This document shows, one piece after another, positions 7,753 through 16,816 of a stretch of 64,000 nt of DNA. The stretch's first letter is position 1. Each line of letters opens with the position of its first letter. The translations under genes were made by a program, and so were the position numbers. The notes under the pieces were generated by a model. That model searched no databases. It was not told the DNA's origin and worked only from the letters and a program-made list of their open reading frames with translations. This DNA comes from JAMXLO01 sp036265005 (lineage in GTDB: Bacteria; Pseudomonadota; Alphaproteobacteria; Acetobacterales; Acetobacteraceae): the NCBI GenBank assembly GCA_036265005.1, contig DATAPW010000082.1:47671-111670 (forward strand), read 5' to 3'.

Positions 7753-10566
7753 ATGGAGAACGACCTCACCCTCGTCGTCGATGCGCTCCCTGGTTTGGTA
7801 TGGACTACGCTCGCCGACGGGCGCATCGATTTCTTCAATCAACGCTGGTACCAGTACACTGGCCTTGGCGTTGACGAGGCGTTTGGCGCTGGGTGGCAGG
7901 CTGCGATCCACCCAGAAGACCTGCCCAAACTCCTCGAATGCTGGCGATCCCCTCTGGCTTCCGATGAGCCATGCGACATGGAAGTGCGCCTGCGACGGTA
8001 CGACGGGACCTATCGCTGGTATCGCTTTCGCACCTCGCCTCTGGCCGATGCATCTGGACAAACCGTCACATTGTGCGGCGTCGGCCTCGACATCGAGGAT
8101 CGACGGCGGACTGAAAGAGCCTTGCGTGCCAGCGAGGACCATTATCGCGCAATCGTCGATGGCATTCCGGCTCTCGTCTCTCTTTGGACACCGACCGGTG
8201 AACTGGACTCCGGCAATCGCCACTACCTGGAATATTTTGGCGAGACGATCGAGGAACTGCGACGGTGGGGAAAGGCTGACACGTTTCATCCGGATGACCG
8301 GCCACATGCATTCGCCGCGATCAGGCAGGCGGTCGAAACCGGTGATCCGTTCGACTTTGAGGGCCGTCGCCGCCGCGCCGATGGCGTCTACCGTTGGTTC
8401 CACATGCGCGGCTCACCGCTGCGGGATACCGACGGGCCCATCGTCCTTTGGCACATTCTGCACACTGATATCGACGACCGGAAACGTGATGAAGCTCTGT
8501 TCGCCGGGGAAAAGCGATTACTGGAGATGGTCGCGGCCGGCCGCCCGATGTCGGAAATACTTGAAGCTCTCTGTCAACTTGTCGAAGGTACGGCAGGCGG
8601 GTGTCACTGCGCCGTCGTGTTGGCCGATCCTGGTGGCACGCGTCTCGAATACGGCGCTGCGCCGAGCCTTCCCGCAAGCTTCATCGCCTCCATCGTCGGC
8701 CGGCCGATCGACATCGAATCGGATCCATGCGCGACGGCAATGCACCTGAACGAACGGGTGGTTGCGGCTGACCTTGCATCGGAGCCGCGCTGGGCCACCG
8801 ATACATGGCTCCCTCTGGCCCTGGCCCATGGGCTGCGGGCGTGCTGGTCAACACCGATCGTGTCCACGACCAGCAAGATCCTTGGCGCAATTGCGATTTA
8901 CTACGACGAGCCCAGGGCGCCGACGTCACTCCATCAAAGCCTCATCGACCAATTCACCAACATTGCGAGCATCGCCATCGAGCGTGCGCAGGGCGACGCC
9001 GCGCTGAAGCTCAGTGAGGCGCGCAAGGCCGCGATCCTGGACTCGGCGCTCGACTGCATTGTGACGATTGATCACGAGGGCCGTATCACCGAGTTCAATC
9101 CGGCCGCAGAGCGCACTTTCGGTTATCGCCGTGACGAGGTGGTGGGTCAGCGGCTGGCCGACGTCATCATTCCGCCATCACTTCGCGAGAAACATCGCCT
9201 CGGATTTGCCCGCTACCTGGCGATGGGCGAGTCACGAATGATTGGCAGTCGGATTGAACTGACGGCGCTGCGGGCCGATGGGACCGAGTTCCCGGTGGAG
9301 CTGGCGATCACACGCATTCCGTTGGACGGACCTCCGTCCTTCACCGGCTACCTGCGCGACATCACGCAGCGCAAACAGGCCGAGGAAGGGCTGCGGCGCA
9401 GTGAGGCATTTCTGGCGGAAACCCGCCGCCTCAGTTCAACCGGCGGCTTTTCCAAACGCGTGGCGACCGGCGAAATCACCTGGTCTGAGGAAGTCTATCG
9501 CATATTCGAGCTCGATCCTGCGATACCATTGACTCTCGAGCGGATCCTTACCCGCGTGCATCCGGATGACATCCACTCGTTTCATGAAATCCTCGAACGA
9601 CAGCGGCGCGGCGCCGACTACGAACACGAGTACCGGCTGCTGATGCCCAATCAATCGGTCAAGTACCTGCACGTGGTTGCTCACGCGAACCGGGACCAGG
9701 ACGGTCAAGTGGATTACATCGCCGCGGTCCAGGACGTGACGCAACGCCGGCTGTCGGAACAGGCACTCGCCAAGGCCCGGTCGGAGCTCGCACACGTCGC
9801 CAGGGTCACAACCCTGGGAGCATTGACCGCGTCAATCGCCCACGAAGTCAACCAGCCGCTGTCGGGCATCGTCACCAATGCCAGCACATGCCTACGGATG
9901 CTGGCCGCCGATCCTCCCAATGTCGACGGCGCGCGCGAAACTGCACGGCGTACGATTCGTGATGGCAACCGTGCGTCCGAGGTGGTTACGCGATTGCGCG
10001 CGCTGTTTGCCAAGAAGGAACCCACGACGGAAACCGTGAACCTGAACGAGGCAACCCGAGAGGTCATTGCGCTGTCACTGAGCGAACTGCAGAGGAGCCA
10101 GGTCATCCTGCGACAGGAACTTGCGGGCGACCTTCCGTCTGTCACCGGCGATCGTGTTCAGCTTCAGCAGGTCATCCTGAACCTGCTCCTGAACGCCGCA
10201 GACGCGATGAGCGACGTCCACGATCGACCGCGAGAGCTGTTGATCAGAACCGAACGGGACCAACACGACCGCGTACGCCTGACGGTGCGGGACGCCGGTT
10301 CGGGTTTCGAACCTCAAGGTGTGCAGAAACTTTTCGATGCGTTTTACACGACGAAGCGTGGCGGTATGGGGATTGGCCTGTCGGTCAGTCGCTCCATCAT
10401 CGAGAGCCATCATGGTCGTCTATGGGCAGCATTGAATGATGGTCCGGGAGCCTCGTTTGCATTTTCCATTCCTCGGCGGTCCGAGGGTGTGATCGGCGCC
10501 CACAGTCTTGGCGCCATTTGGACGTCCGCTGTGACGGACATACAGCAGGCCGTGAGGAATTTGTGA
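7753..10566 (+). CDS. Multi-PAS/GAF sensor histidine kinase
   Basis: This 937-residue kinase has no predicted membrane segment, so it is probably cytosolic. Order by eye: PAS about 3-115 (FNQRWYQYTG, then YRWYRFRTSPL), PAS 128-245, GAF 265-405, PAS 420-540 (FNPAAERTFGYRRDEVVG), PAS 550-660, then the dimerisation helix with phospho-acceptor His697 in SIAHEVNQPLSG. The ATPase domain has N box QVILNLLLNAADAM, G1 DAGSGFE and G2 GGMGIGLSVS. The HEVNQPL form of the H box is common in FixL-like and dicarboxylate-sensing kinases. About 30 residues after the ATPase domain have no assigned role. Its stop overlaps the next ATG by one base (TGATG), so translation is coupled to the receiver protein. No heme-binding PAS signature was confirmed, so the signal is unknown. 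Confidence 0.9.
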   Translation: MENDLTLVVDALPGLVWTTLADGRIDFFNQRWYQYTGLGVDEAFGAGWQAAIHPEDLPKLLECWRSPLASDEPCDMEVRLRRYDGTYRWYRFRTSPLADASGQTVTLCGVGLDIEDRRRTERALRASEDHYRAIVDGIPALVSLWTPTGELDSGNRHYLEYFGETIEELRRWGKADTFHPDDRPHAFAAIRQAVETGDPFDFEGRRRRADGVYRWFHMRGSPLRDTDGPIVLWHILHTDIDDRKRDEALFAGEKRLLEMVAAGRPMSEILEALCQLVEGTAGGCHCAVVLADPGGTRLEYGAAPSLPASFIASIVGRPIDIESDPCATAMHLNERVVAADLASEPRWATDTWLPLALAHGLRACWSTPIVSTTSKILGAIAIYYDEPRAPTSLHQSLIDQFTNIASIAIERAQGDAALKLSEARKAAILDSALDCIVTIDHEGRITEFNPAAERTFGYRRDEVVGQRLADVIIPPSLREKHRLGFARYLAMGESRMIGSRIELTALRADGTEFPVELAITRIPLDGPPSFTGYLRDITQRKQAEEGLRRSEAFLAETRRLSSTGGFSKRVATGEITWSEEVYRIFELDPAIPLTLERILTRVHPDDIHSFHEILERQRRGADYEHEYRLLMPNQSVKYLHVVAHANRDQDGQVDYIAAVQDVTQRRLSEQALAKARSELAHVARVTTLGALTASIAHEVNQPLSGIVTNASTCLRMLAADPPNVDGARETARRTIRDGNRASEVVTRLRALFAKKEPTTETVNLNEATREVIALSLSELQRSQVILRQELAGDLPSVTGDRVQLQQVILNLLLNAADAMSDVHDRPRELLIRTERDQHDRVRLTVRDAGSGFEPQGVQKLFDAFYTTKRGGMGIGLSVSRSIIESHHGRLWAALNDGPGASFAFSIPRRSEGVIGAHSLGAIWTSAVTDIQQAVRNL

Positions 10567-10937
10567 TGGACATACCTTCACTCGTGTCGATCGTCGATGA
10601 TGACGAGTCTGTGCGCGAGTCGCTACCCGACTTACTGAGGGAATTCGGTTTTGCTGCTCAGGCGTTCGCATCGGCGGAAGAATTTCTGGCGTCCGATTAT
10701 GTCGGCCAGACCAAATGCCTGATTCTCGATATCGCCATGCCTGGGATGTCGGGACCCGATCTGCAACGGGAACTGGCGCATCGCCGTCAAGCAATCCCGA
10801 TTGTCTTCATCACGGCTCACGCAGATGAGAGCGTCCGTCCCCATCTCCTTGGACAGGGCGCTGTCGAGTGCCTGTTAAAGCCATTCAGCGACACGGCTCT
10901 GCTGGGAGCGCTCAATGCTGCCTTCCGCGAGGGCTGA
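10566..10937 (+). CDS. Single-domain response regulator (receiver only)
   Basis: This 123-residue protein consists only of a CheY-like receiver. The acidic cluster is VDDDESVRE, the phospho-acceptor is Asp55 in LILDIAMPGMSG, the Thr switch is in VFITAHADE, and the conserved Lys is in LLKPFSD. There is no output domain. It could be a phosphate sink, a relay step, or a competitor of the DNA-binding regulator encoded at 11026. The ATG overlaps the kinase stop codon (TGATG), which implies co-translation. The conserved active site suggests it is functional. Confidence 0.9.
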   Translation: MDIPSLVSIVDDDESVRESLPDLLREFGFAAQAFASAEEFLASDYVGQTKCLILDIAMPGMSGPDLQRELAHRRQAIPIVFITAHADESVRPHLLGQGAVECLLKPFSDTALLGALNAAFREG

Positions 10938-10951
10938 ATGATCGTCACGCG

Positions 10952-10967
10952 CTTGCACCCTTGCAAG
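10952..10967. other. Small perfect hairpin between the two response regulator genes
   Basis: CTTGCA-CCCT-TGCAAG forms a 6-bp stem with a 4-base loop, 14 bases after the receiver stop codon. There is no T-run after it, so termination is doubtful. It may be an mRNA-processing or attenuation structure that separates expression of the two regulators. Confidence 0.3.
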
Positions 10968-11025
10968 TTATGGGGATATACATTGATTAGCGAGCACGGC
11001 TGACCAGACATCGAGGTTGTCTCCC

Positions 11026-11655
11026 ATGTCGCATGCCGTACCAATCGTGTTCGTTGTCGACGACGATATCTCGGTACGGGAATCGCTGGAATTGCTGATC
11101 AGTAGCGCCGGCTGGCAGCCGGAGACATTCGTGTCCGCGCAGGAATTCCTGTCTCGCCCACGAGTTCTCGTTCCGAGTTGCCTGGTGCTCGACGTCAATC
11201 TGCCGGATCTCAATGGTCTCGACCTGCAGAAACATGTCGCCGCCGATCGGATGGACCTGCCGATCATCTTCATCACGGGTTATGGTGACGTGCCGATGAC
11301 GGTCCAGGCCATGAAGGCCGGAGCGGTCGAGTTCTTGACCAAGCCATTCGGCGACGAGGTGCTGTTGAGCGCCATCCGGCACGCCATCGAGCGCAGCCGC
11401 ACTGCGCTCGATCACGAAGCTGCGATTAGGATGCTGCGGGATGATTACGCTTTGCTCAGCCGTCGCGAGCGGGAGGTCATGGCGTTGGTGGTCTCAGGCT
11501 TGCTGAATAAACAGATCGGTGGCGAACTCGGCATCAGCGAAATCACGGTAAAGGCACACCGTGGCCAGGTCATGCGGAAGATGAAGGCCGGATCGCTTGC
11601 CGACCTGGTCAACATGCACGCGAAACTTGGTTTTGAACGCGCGTCAAGAGACTGA
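11026..11655 (+). CDS. FixJ/NarL-family response regulator with LuxR-type HTH
   Basis: This is a 209-residue transcription regulator. The receiver has VVDDDISVRE, phospho-acceptor Asp56 in LVLDVNLPDLNG, Thr in FITGYGDVPM and Lys in FLTKPFGDE. A LuxR-type helix-turn-helix follows (LSRREREVMALVVSG to ISEITVKAHRGQVMRKM). The ATG at 11026 is preferred because GAGG ends 9 bases upstream; an in-frame TTG at 11017 is the alternative. It is the obvious DNA-binding output of the kinase at 7753 and the first candidate to bind the GAYACCAARGTAT motifs around this locus. That link is inferred from proximity only. Confidence 0.9.
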   Translation: MSHAVPIVFVVDDDISVRESLELLISSAGWQPETFVSAQEFLSRPRVLVPSCLVLDVNLPDLNGLDLQKHVAADRMDLPIIFITGYGDVPMTVQAMKAGAVEFLTKPFGDEVLLSAIRHAIERSRTALDHEAAIRMLRDDYALLSRREREVMALVVSGLLNKQIGGELGISEITVKAHRGQVMRKMKAGSLADLVNMHAKLGFERASRD

Positions 11656-11840
11656 TTGTCCGTTTTCCTGCGGATTCTTGCATCGCTGATCGTGTGCGGA
11701 CGCGCGATGGTCGTTGCGAAACGGCGGTGCTTCCAGACAATGAATTTGACCCCGACGCCAACGACCGATCGCACAGTCGTAATATTCCAATGATACATAT
11801 TGTTCTTTTTACATCATAAAGCATTTGCGGTTTGCAGACT

Positions 11841-11876
11841 GATACCAAGGTATTGACTATACCTTTGTCCAATAGC
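11841..11876 (+). promoter_or_regulatory. Promoter motif of the AraC-type gene (GATACCAAGGTATT)
   Basis: GATACCAAGGTATT is followed by GACTATACCTTTG and TCCAATAGC. The string matches the hydrolase promoter at 7484-7520 (read on the minus strand) at most positions over 36 bases, including the last ten (GTCCAATAGC). It is about 77-112 bases before the AraC-type ATG. Confidence 0.6.
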
Positions 11877-11952
11877 GTCACCTTCGCTCTTCTGATGTGG
11901 TTTCGTCTGTGTTCTGCGTATCGCAGACAAGGGGCGCAGCAGGAGGCTGATC

Positions 11953-12669
11953 ATGGTGGCAGTATCGTCAACGCCGATCCCGCAGAGCCTGCTCGCCACT
12001 TCGGCTGCAGCGCTGGCGAGCGATGCCGGTTCGGTCGGCACGCATGGCGCCAGGTCCGCATGGGGGTCACCTGGCCAATGGCGGTTCGAAACCCCCAACC
12101 GGGACGCGGGCTCGGCTGCGGGCAGCATTGGACATTCGCCGCAGCCGGCGCCGTTCGCCAGCATGATGATCAAGCTGCTTGGCCGTGCCGTAGCAGCATT
12201 GGACAGCGATGTCTCGGTGGCGAAGGATTGCATAGTCCAGGCGTCGGCTCTCCTGCTGACAGCACACAACAGGGCGGACCGCGACGACGCCGGCGCAGTT
12301 GCGCGGCTCGCACTCGGAGGCCTGGCCCCGTGGCAGGTGCAGCGGGTGACCAAGCACATCGATGGCGCTTTGGCGTCGACAATCCGGGCACACGATTGCG
12401 CCAGTATCGCTCGCTTGAGCACTGGCTATTTCTCTCGAGCCTTCAAAGCCAGCTTTGGCGAGAAATTCTCCAGCTATGTCATCCGGCGACGGATTGAGCG
12501 CGCCCAGGCCATGCTGATGCTGACCGAGGAATCGCTGAGCCAGATCGCACTGAGTTGCGGTTTTGCCGATCAATCGCACTTCTCGCGGTTGTTTCGTCGT
12601 GAGGTCAAAGCCAGCCCGGCCAACTGGCGCCGTCAACGCCGGGTGGTTCCGGCGATGCAGCGACAGTGA
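11953..12669 (+). CDS. AraC-family transcription regulator
   Basis: This is a 238-residue protein. The C-terminal 110 residues are a typical AraC DNA-binding domain with two helix-turn-helix motifs: GGLAPWQVQRVTKHID leading in, then CASIARLSTGYFSRAF and LSQIALSCGFADQSHFSRLF. The N-terminal half is short, rich in Ala and Ser, and shows no cupin or other ligand domain. It may therefore respond through abundance rather than ligand binding. Its promoter carries the same motif as the exported hydrolase, so it probably belongs to the two-component circuit between 6.3 and 12.7 kb. Its targets are unknown. Confidence 0.85.
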   Translation: MVAVSSTPIPQSLLATSAAALASDAGSVGTHGARSAWGSPGQWRFETPNRDAGSAAGSIGHSPQPAPFASMMIKLLGRAVAALDSDVSVAKDCIVQASALLLTAHNRADRDDAGAVARLALGGLAPWQVQRVTKHIDGALASTIRAHDCASIARLSTGYFSRAFKASFGEKFSSYVIRRRIERAQAMLMLTEESLSQIALSCGFADQSHFSRLFRREVKASPANWRRQRRVVPAMQRQ

Positions 12670-12746
12670 GCTCACGGGTCATCATCCGCCGCGAACGAGG
12701 CTAATGTGGTTCCGCGTGTTCCGCCGCCGCCTTCGGATTGGACCCA

Positions 12747-14111
12747 ATGACAGTTGCCGAGCAGTTCGCAGCCCATGCCATCGACACGCGATTTGCGGAT
12801 TTGCCGGCCGACACCCGGCAACGCGCGGCGATCTATGTGCTGGATAGCCTTGGTGTCGGCATAGCCGGATCGTCGGTTGAAGGCGCGCGGGAACTGCTCC
12901 GCGTCGCGTCTGGCTGGGGAAGCCCGTCGGCGACCGTCTGGGGCCGCAGGGAACGGCTTGCGGCGCCAGCAGCGGCGTTCGTCAACGCCTGGCAGATGCA
13001 CAATCAGGAATTCGATTGCCTGCATGAATGCGCCGTGGTGCATGCCATGGCCAGCGTGCTGCCGGCTGCTTTGGCTGCCGCCGAGACGCGCGGCGGCGTC
13101 AGCGGGGCGGAACTGATCGTGGCAGTTGCGGTCGGCGTGGATATCGCTGCGGGCCTGGGGCTTGCCGCACGAGCGGGTTTCCGCTTCTTCCGTCCAGCCA
13201 CCGCCGGAGGGTTTGGCGCCGTCGCCGCTGCCGGACGTCTGCTCGGCCTCGATTGCAAAGCGCTGGAGGCTGCCTTCGCCTGGCAACTCGCACAGGTGAG
13301 CGGCACAATGCAGGCCCATGCCGAAGGCAGCCCTTTGCTGCCGGTTCAGATTGCGTTCAACGCTCGCGCCGCCCTGCAATCCTGCGAATTGGCAGGCATG
13401 GATTTCGCCCCCACCCGGTCCGTCTTCGAAGGCCCGTATGGCTACCTGGCCCTGTTCGAGGGGGCCTTCGATCTGGACTCGGTTCTCGGCAGCCTCGGCC
13501 GCACTTGGCGCATTGGCGAATTCAGCCACAAACCCTTCCCCGCAGGACGCGCGGCGCATGGTGGCATTGAAGGCGTCATGGCGCTGCAGGCGGAACATGG
13601 CTTCGCGCTCGACAATGTCGATCGCATCGAGGTGCTCGCTCCGCCGCTGATCCTGCGGTTGGTGGGGCGCAAACTGCCGCCGCAGACCAGTGCGACCTAT
13701 GCGCGGCTTTGCATGGGATATGCAGTGGCCAAGGTCTTGCAGCATGGTCGGCTGGATCTTGCGGACTTCCGCGACGACGCATTGAGTGATCCGGTTACGC
13801 ACGCTTTGGCTGCACGGATCGAGACCCGCAGTGACGGCAATACGGATCCCAATGCAATGGCACCCCAGGCAGTGAGCGTGCATCTCAAGGATGGCACTGC
13901 CTTACGCTGGCAGTGCGCGACGATGCTGGCCAACCCGGCGCGTCCGCTCACCCGCGAGCTGCATTTAGCGAAATTCCATCGATGCTGCGCGTTCGCGCTC
14001 GATGATCTTGCGGCCGATGCACCGGTTATGCTGGTGGAGATGATTGACCACCTGCAGGATGTGTCGGACGTACGGCAGCTCACCGGGCTGGTCTCCGGTG
14101 TCCGATCATAG
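12747..14111 (+). CDS. MmgE/PrpD family protein
   Basis: This is a 454-residue relative of 2-methylcitrate dehydratase and cis-aconitate decarboxylase. Family features are the start region VLDSLGVGIAGSSVEGAREL, the substrate-pocket region QEFDCLHECAVVHA (family members often have D...H here), the helical stretch AAAETRGGVSGAELIVAVAVG, and the C-terminal lid after SHKPFPAGRAAHGGIEG. Family enzymes dehydrate or decarboxylate tricarboxylic-type acids. The real substrate is unknown. ATG 12747 is preferred over the in-frame TTG at 12738. It converges on the lacI-type gene with a palindromic repeat in between, at the edge of the catabolic locus. Confidence 0.85.
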   Translation: MTVAEQFAAHAIDTRFADLPADTRQRAAIYVLDSLGVGIAGSSVEGARELLRVASGWGSPSATVWGRRERLAAPAAAFVNAWQMHNQEFDCLHECAVVHAMASVLPAALAAAETRGGVSGAELIVAVAVGVDIAAGLGLAARAGFRFFRPATAGGFGAVAAAGRLLGLDCKALEAAFAWQLAQVSGTMQAHAEGSPLLPVQIAFNARAALQSCELAGMDFAPTRSVFEGPYGYLALFEGAFDLDSVLGSLGRTWRIGEFSHKPFPAGRAAHGGIEGVMALQAEHGFALDNVDRIEVLAPPLILRLVGRKLPPQTSATYARLCMGYAVAKVLQHGRLDLADFRDDALSDPVTHALAARIETRSDGNTDPNAMAPQAVSVHLKDGTALRWQCATMLANPARPLTRELHLAKFHRCCAFALDDLAADAPVMLVEMIDHLQDVSDVRQLTGLVSGVRS

Positions 14112-14114
14112 GGC

Positions 14115-14143
14115 CGATGGGTGGAGCGGAGCGATACCCATCG
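14115..14143. repeat. Palindromic repeat, GATGGGT family
   Basis: CGATGGGT and ACCCATCG form an 8-bp stem around GGAGCGGAGCGAT. The reverse complement closely matches both arms of the larger palindrome at 55323-55402. It sits 3 bases after the MmgE/PrpD stop codon, between convergent genes, where it could act as a bidirectional transcription barrier. Confidence 0.6.
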
Positions 14144-14168
14144 CCGCCCCAGCGGATGGTGCAAAGCA

Positions 14169-15266
14169 CTATCGTGGCGGCGGCGCCGTGCTGCTCCGTA
14201 TGATCAGTTCCGCGTCCAGTGGCGGCGGACAGTCCGTCGAGCCGTTCTCCAGATAGCCAATGATGTATCTGGCTATCTCTTCGCCCATCCGTCGGCTCGG
14301 TACCCGGATCGTCGTCAACGGCGGATCGAGATGCGCCGACATGTCGGTGTCGTCGAAGCCGACGATGCTCAGGTCCCTGGGAATCGCCAGGTTGAGCTGC
14401 TTCGCCTCGATCATGGCGCCCGTTGCGATGTAGTCGTTTGTGCAAACCAGGGCGGTGGGGCGCAATCGTCCGTCCGCGAGAATCCTGCGCATGCCATCCC
14501 GGCCGCTGGCAATATGCCGGCTGTCCACCCGGGCAAAATGCTGCGGACGTATGGCGATGCCGCTACGCGCCAGCGTGTCCTGCACGCCGGCAATGCGCTC
14601 CTGGATCCGGTCGTTGCCCTGGCTTTCGTGCGCGACCATGCCGAAGTCGAGATGCCCCAGCGCGAGCATATGTTCGGTGAGCTGCACGGCCGCAGCATAG
14701 TTGTCGAAGCCGATACAGGTGTGCATCGTGTCGCGGCCGCTGGTGTAGGTGATGACATATGGCACGTTCTGCGACTTCAGCAGCTGGAACAGTCCGTCCG
14801 GCTGCGCCTCGCCGACCAGCACGAGACATTCGACACCCTGCTCGATCAGCTTGCGCGCCTGCTTGAGGCGCAATTCCTCGGAAACGTCGGTGCAGCACAG
14901 GATCAGCATGTAGTGCGCCGCAGCCAGATCGTGCTGCAGAGCCTCGATCAGGATGGCAAAGTTCTGGTGGCTGAGTGTCGGGATCATGACCCCGACGGTG
15001 CGGGTGCGCAGCGAAGCCAATGCCTTGGCAACGCCGTTCGGCACCCAGTTCAGCGCCAGCGCAGCCTGCGCGATACGGTCGCGCAATTCAGGTGAAACAA
15101 GGTGCGGCGTATTCAGGGCGCGGGAGACGGAAGCAGTCGAGACGCCGGCCTGCCGCGCAACGTCCTCCAACTTGACGGTGGCGCTGCTGGATCGGCGTGG
15201 TCGGCGGCGGGCCCCAACAATGGCCTCGGCACGCTCAGCCCTGATCACGCCCCGCTCGCGTTCCAT
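14169..15266 (-). CDS. LacI-family transcription regulator
   Basis: This is a 365-residue repressor. After a basic N-terminal extension of about 30 residues comes the LacI helix-turn-helix (VKLEDVARQAGVSTASVSRAL), the hinge helix with ALASLRTRTVGVMIP, and a periplasmic-binding-protein-like effector domain with VCTNDYIATGAM and IVGFDDTDMSAHLDPPLTTI. It is the last gene of an operon with the Rieske and amidohydrolase genes: its ATG is 6 bases after the Rieske stop. It is the best candidate to bind the six TGTAACCGNTTACT-like palindromes at 17.9-27.5 kb, one of which precedes its own operon, implying autoregulation. The effector is probably a substrate or intermediate of the pathway. Confidence 0.92.
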   Translation of the reverse strand: MERERGVIRAERAEAIVGARRRPRRSSSATVKLEDVARQAGVSTASVSRALNTPHLVSPELRDRIAQAALALNWVPNGVAKALASLRTRTVGVMIPTLSHQNFAILIEALQHDLAAAHYMLILCCTDVSEELRLKQARKLIEQGVECLVLVGEAQPDGLFQLLKSQNVPYVITYTSGRDTMHTCIGFDNYAAAVQLTEHMLALGHLDFGMVAHESQGNDRIQERIAGVQDTLARSGIAIRPQHFARVDSRHIASGRDGMRRILADGRLRPTALVCTNDYIATGAMIEAKQLNLAIPRDLSIVGFDDTDMSAHLDPPLTTIRVPSRRMGEEIARYIIGYLENGSTDCPPPLDAELIIRSSTAPPPR

Positions 15267-15272
15267 TGTCCT

Positions 15273-15686
15273 TCAGACGGTGATCACCACGTAGTCCTGT
15301 TCGACGGTGACGGGTACGGTCTCCGCCTCGAATGGCCCCTTTGCGAGCGTCGCACCTGGCTCCACCTCAACGGCGTAGGTGCGGGCATGCACGCTGTCGG
15401 GATCGCACCAGGATTGGCCGGTGCGGATATCGAATTCCCAACAGTGCCAGGGACAGCGCAGCATCTCTCCCTGCCGCGTCAGCCGGTACTCGCCGGGCGC
15501 AGGCGAGTCCAGGCGGCTCAACAGCTTGCCACGACAGAGCTGCGCCCCTTGATGCGGGCAGCGGTTGATGACCGCGAAGAACTCATCATTCACGTGGAAG
15601 ATGCCGATCTCACGCCCCTTCACCGTCACGATCTTGCACGTGCCGGGGCTGATCTCATCCACTGTGGCGACGATATGCCGGCTCAT
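15273..15686 (-). CDS. Rieske [2Fe-2S] ferredoxin-like protein
   Basis: This 137-residue protein is a stand-alone Rieske domain. The cluster ligands are visible in CPHQGAQLC (Cys, His) and CPWHCWEFD (Cys, His). There is no membrane anchor and no oxygenase catalytic domain, so it resembles the soluble ferredoxin partner of Rieske oxygenases, or a nitrite-reductase small-subunit-like protein. The ATG lies 2 bases after the upstream amidohydrolase stop, so the two are probably co-translated. No large oxygenase subunit or reductase is encoded nearby, so its redox partner is unknown. Confidence 0.9.
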   Translation of the reverse strand: MSRHIVATVDEISPGTCKIVTVKGREIGIFHVNDEFFAVINRCPHQGAQLCRGKLLSRLDSPAPGEYRLTRQGEMLRCPWHCWEFDIRTGQSWCDPDSVHARTYAVEVEPGATLAKGPFEAETVPVTVEQDYVVITV

Positions 15687-15688
15687 GG

Positions 15689-16801
15689 TCAGTCGAGGCC
15701 GTACAGCGCACGGGCATTGTCGCGATAGATCCTGCGCTTCCATGCCTCGGGCAGCGGGACCTTGAATGCGTAGCGCGGATCGTCCTGATCCCAGTGCGGA
15801 TAGTCGGTCGAGAACATGACCCGGTCGATGCCGATCCATTCGAGGGTGGAGAGCATGTCGCGGGGGCGCTCCGGCTCCTCGATCGGCTGCGTGGTGACCC
15901 AGATGTGCTGCCGCACATATTCCGAGGGCTTTTGCCGCAGGAACGGCACTTCGGCATGCAGCCGCTTCCATGCCTTGTCGAGCCGCCAGCACAGTGCCGG
16001 CAGCCAGGCGAAGCCGCCTTCGACCAACACGATGCGGAGATTGGGAAGGTGCTCGAATACCCCCTCGCACACCAGGCTGGTAACCAGTGTCTGCATCGAC
16101 TGCACGTACGAGGGATGCTCCTCGTGGTAGAACGACGGCCAACCGCCGCCGGTGGATGGGTGGCCACTGGTGCCGCCGAGGTGCAGCGAGATCGGCAATC
16201 CGTTTGCCGCGCAGGCTTCGAGGATCGGCCAGTAGCGCCGGCGTCCGAGCGGCTCGAGGCCACGCGGTGGAATCTGTACCTGCGCGAATCGCCGATCGCC
16301 AGCGCGCTTCTCGATTTCGGCGATCGCTGCTGTCTGATGCTCGATATTCACCATCACAGCGGCCTTCAGGCGCGGATCGGGATCGCACCAGCGCGCCAGT
16401 TGCCATTCGTTGGTGGCGGTCGCCATCGCGGAGCCGAATTCGACATTCCGCTCCCCACCCGCGCCACCGACCAGAGGCGCCAGCAGGCCGTAGGAAACAT
16501 CGAAGAGATCCAGCAACTGCTGTTGCATGAACGGCAGGTCAGACCCTGGATGCGTACCGTCGGGCGGCCATGCATCCATGCGCTGGCCAGCACCCGGAGA
16601 CATGCGCGGATAGCCTGTTGACTTGGCAAGGCCCTGGCGGGTGCGTCCGCCAATGCTGCGGCGATGTTCCCGCCAGCGTTCCGGCAGGAACGCATCGAAC
16701 TCGTCTGGCGACTTGTAGAACGGATGCACGTCGCAATCGATGAAGCCGGTGAAGCTCTGGTTGATGACCTCGGGCTTGCGATCCATGACCGTGACGTTCA
16801 T
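15689..16801 (-). CDS. Amidohydrolase family 2 protein (ACMSD-like), copy A
   Basis: This 370-residue metal-dependent TIM-barrel protein is of the group that contains ACMSD, gamma-resorcylate decarboxylase and related C-C hydrolases or decarboxylases. The N-terminal metal motif is FIDCDVHPF, with the D-x-D-x-H form where ACMSD has H-x-H. A central His is in ISLHLGG, and the C-terminal catalytic Asp is in FSTDYPHWD. It is clearly paralogous to the gene upstream at 16817-17881 (shared YPHW near the end, shared WLPA and GG repeats). The stop is 2 bases before the Rieske ATG and the start is 15 bases after copy B's stop. Substrate unknown; decarboxylation or hydrolysis of an aromatic or cyclic acid is plausible. 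Confidence 0.87.
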   Translation of the reverse strand: MNVTVMDRKPEVINQSFTGFIDCDVHPFYKSPDEFDAFLPERWREHRRSIGGRTRQGLAKSTGYPRMSPGAGQRMDAWPPDGTHPGSDLPFMQQQLLDLFDVSYGLLAPLVGGAGGERNVEFGSAMATATNEWQLARWCDPDPRLKAAVMVNIEHQTAAIAEIEKRAGDRRFAQVQIPPRGLEPLGRRRYWPILEACAANGLPISLHLGGTSGHPSTGGGWPSFYHEEHPSYVQSMQTLVTSLVCEGVFEHLPNLRIVLVEGGFAWLPALCWRLDKAWKRLHAEVPFLRQKPSEYVRQHIWVTTQPIEEPERPRDMLSTLEWIGIDRVMFSTDYPHWDQDDPRYAFKVPLPEAWKRRIYRDNARALYGLD

Positions 16802-16816
16802 GTCGGTATCTCCGTT

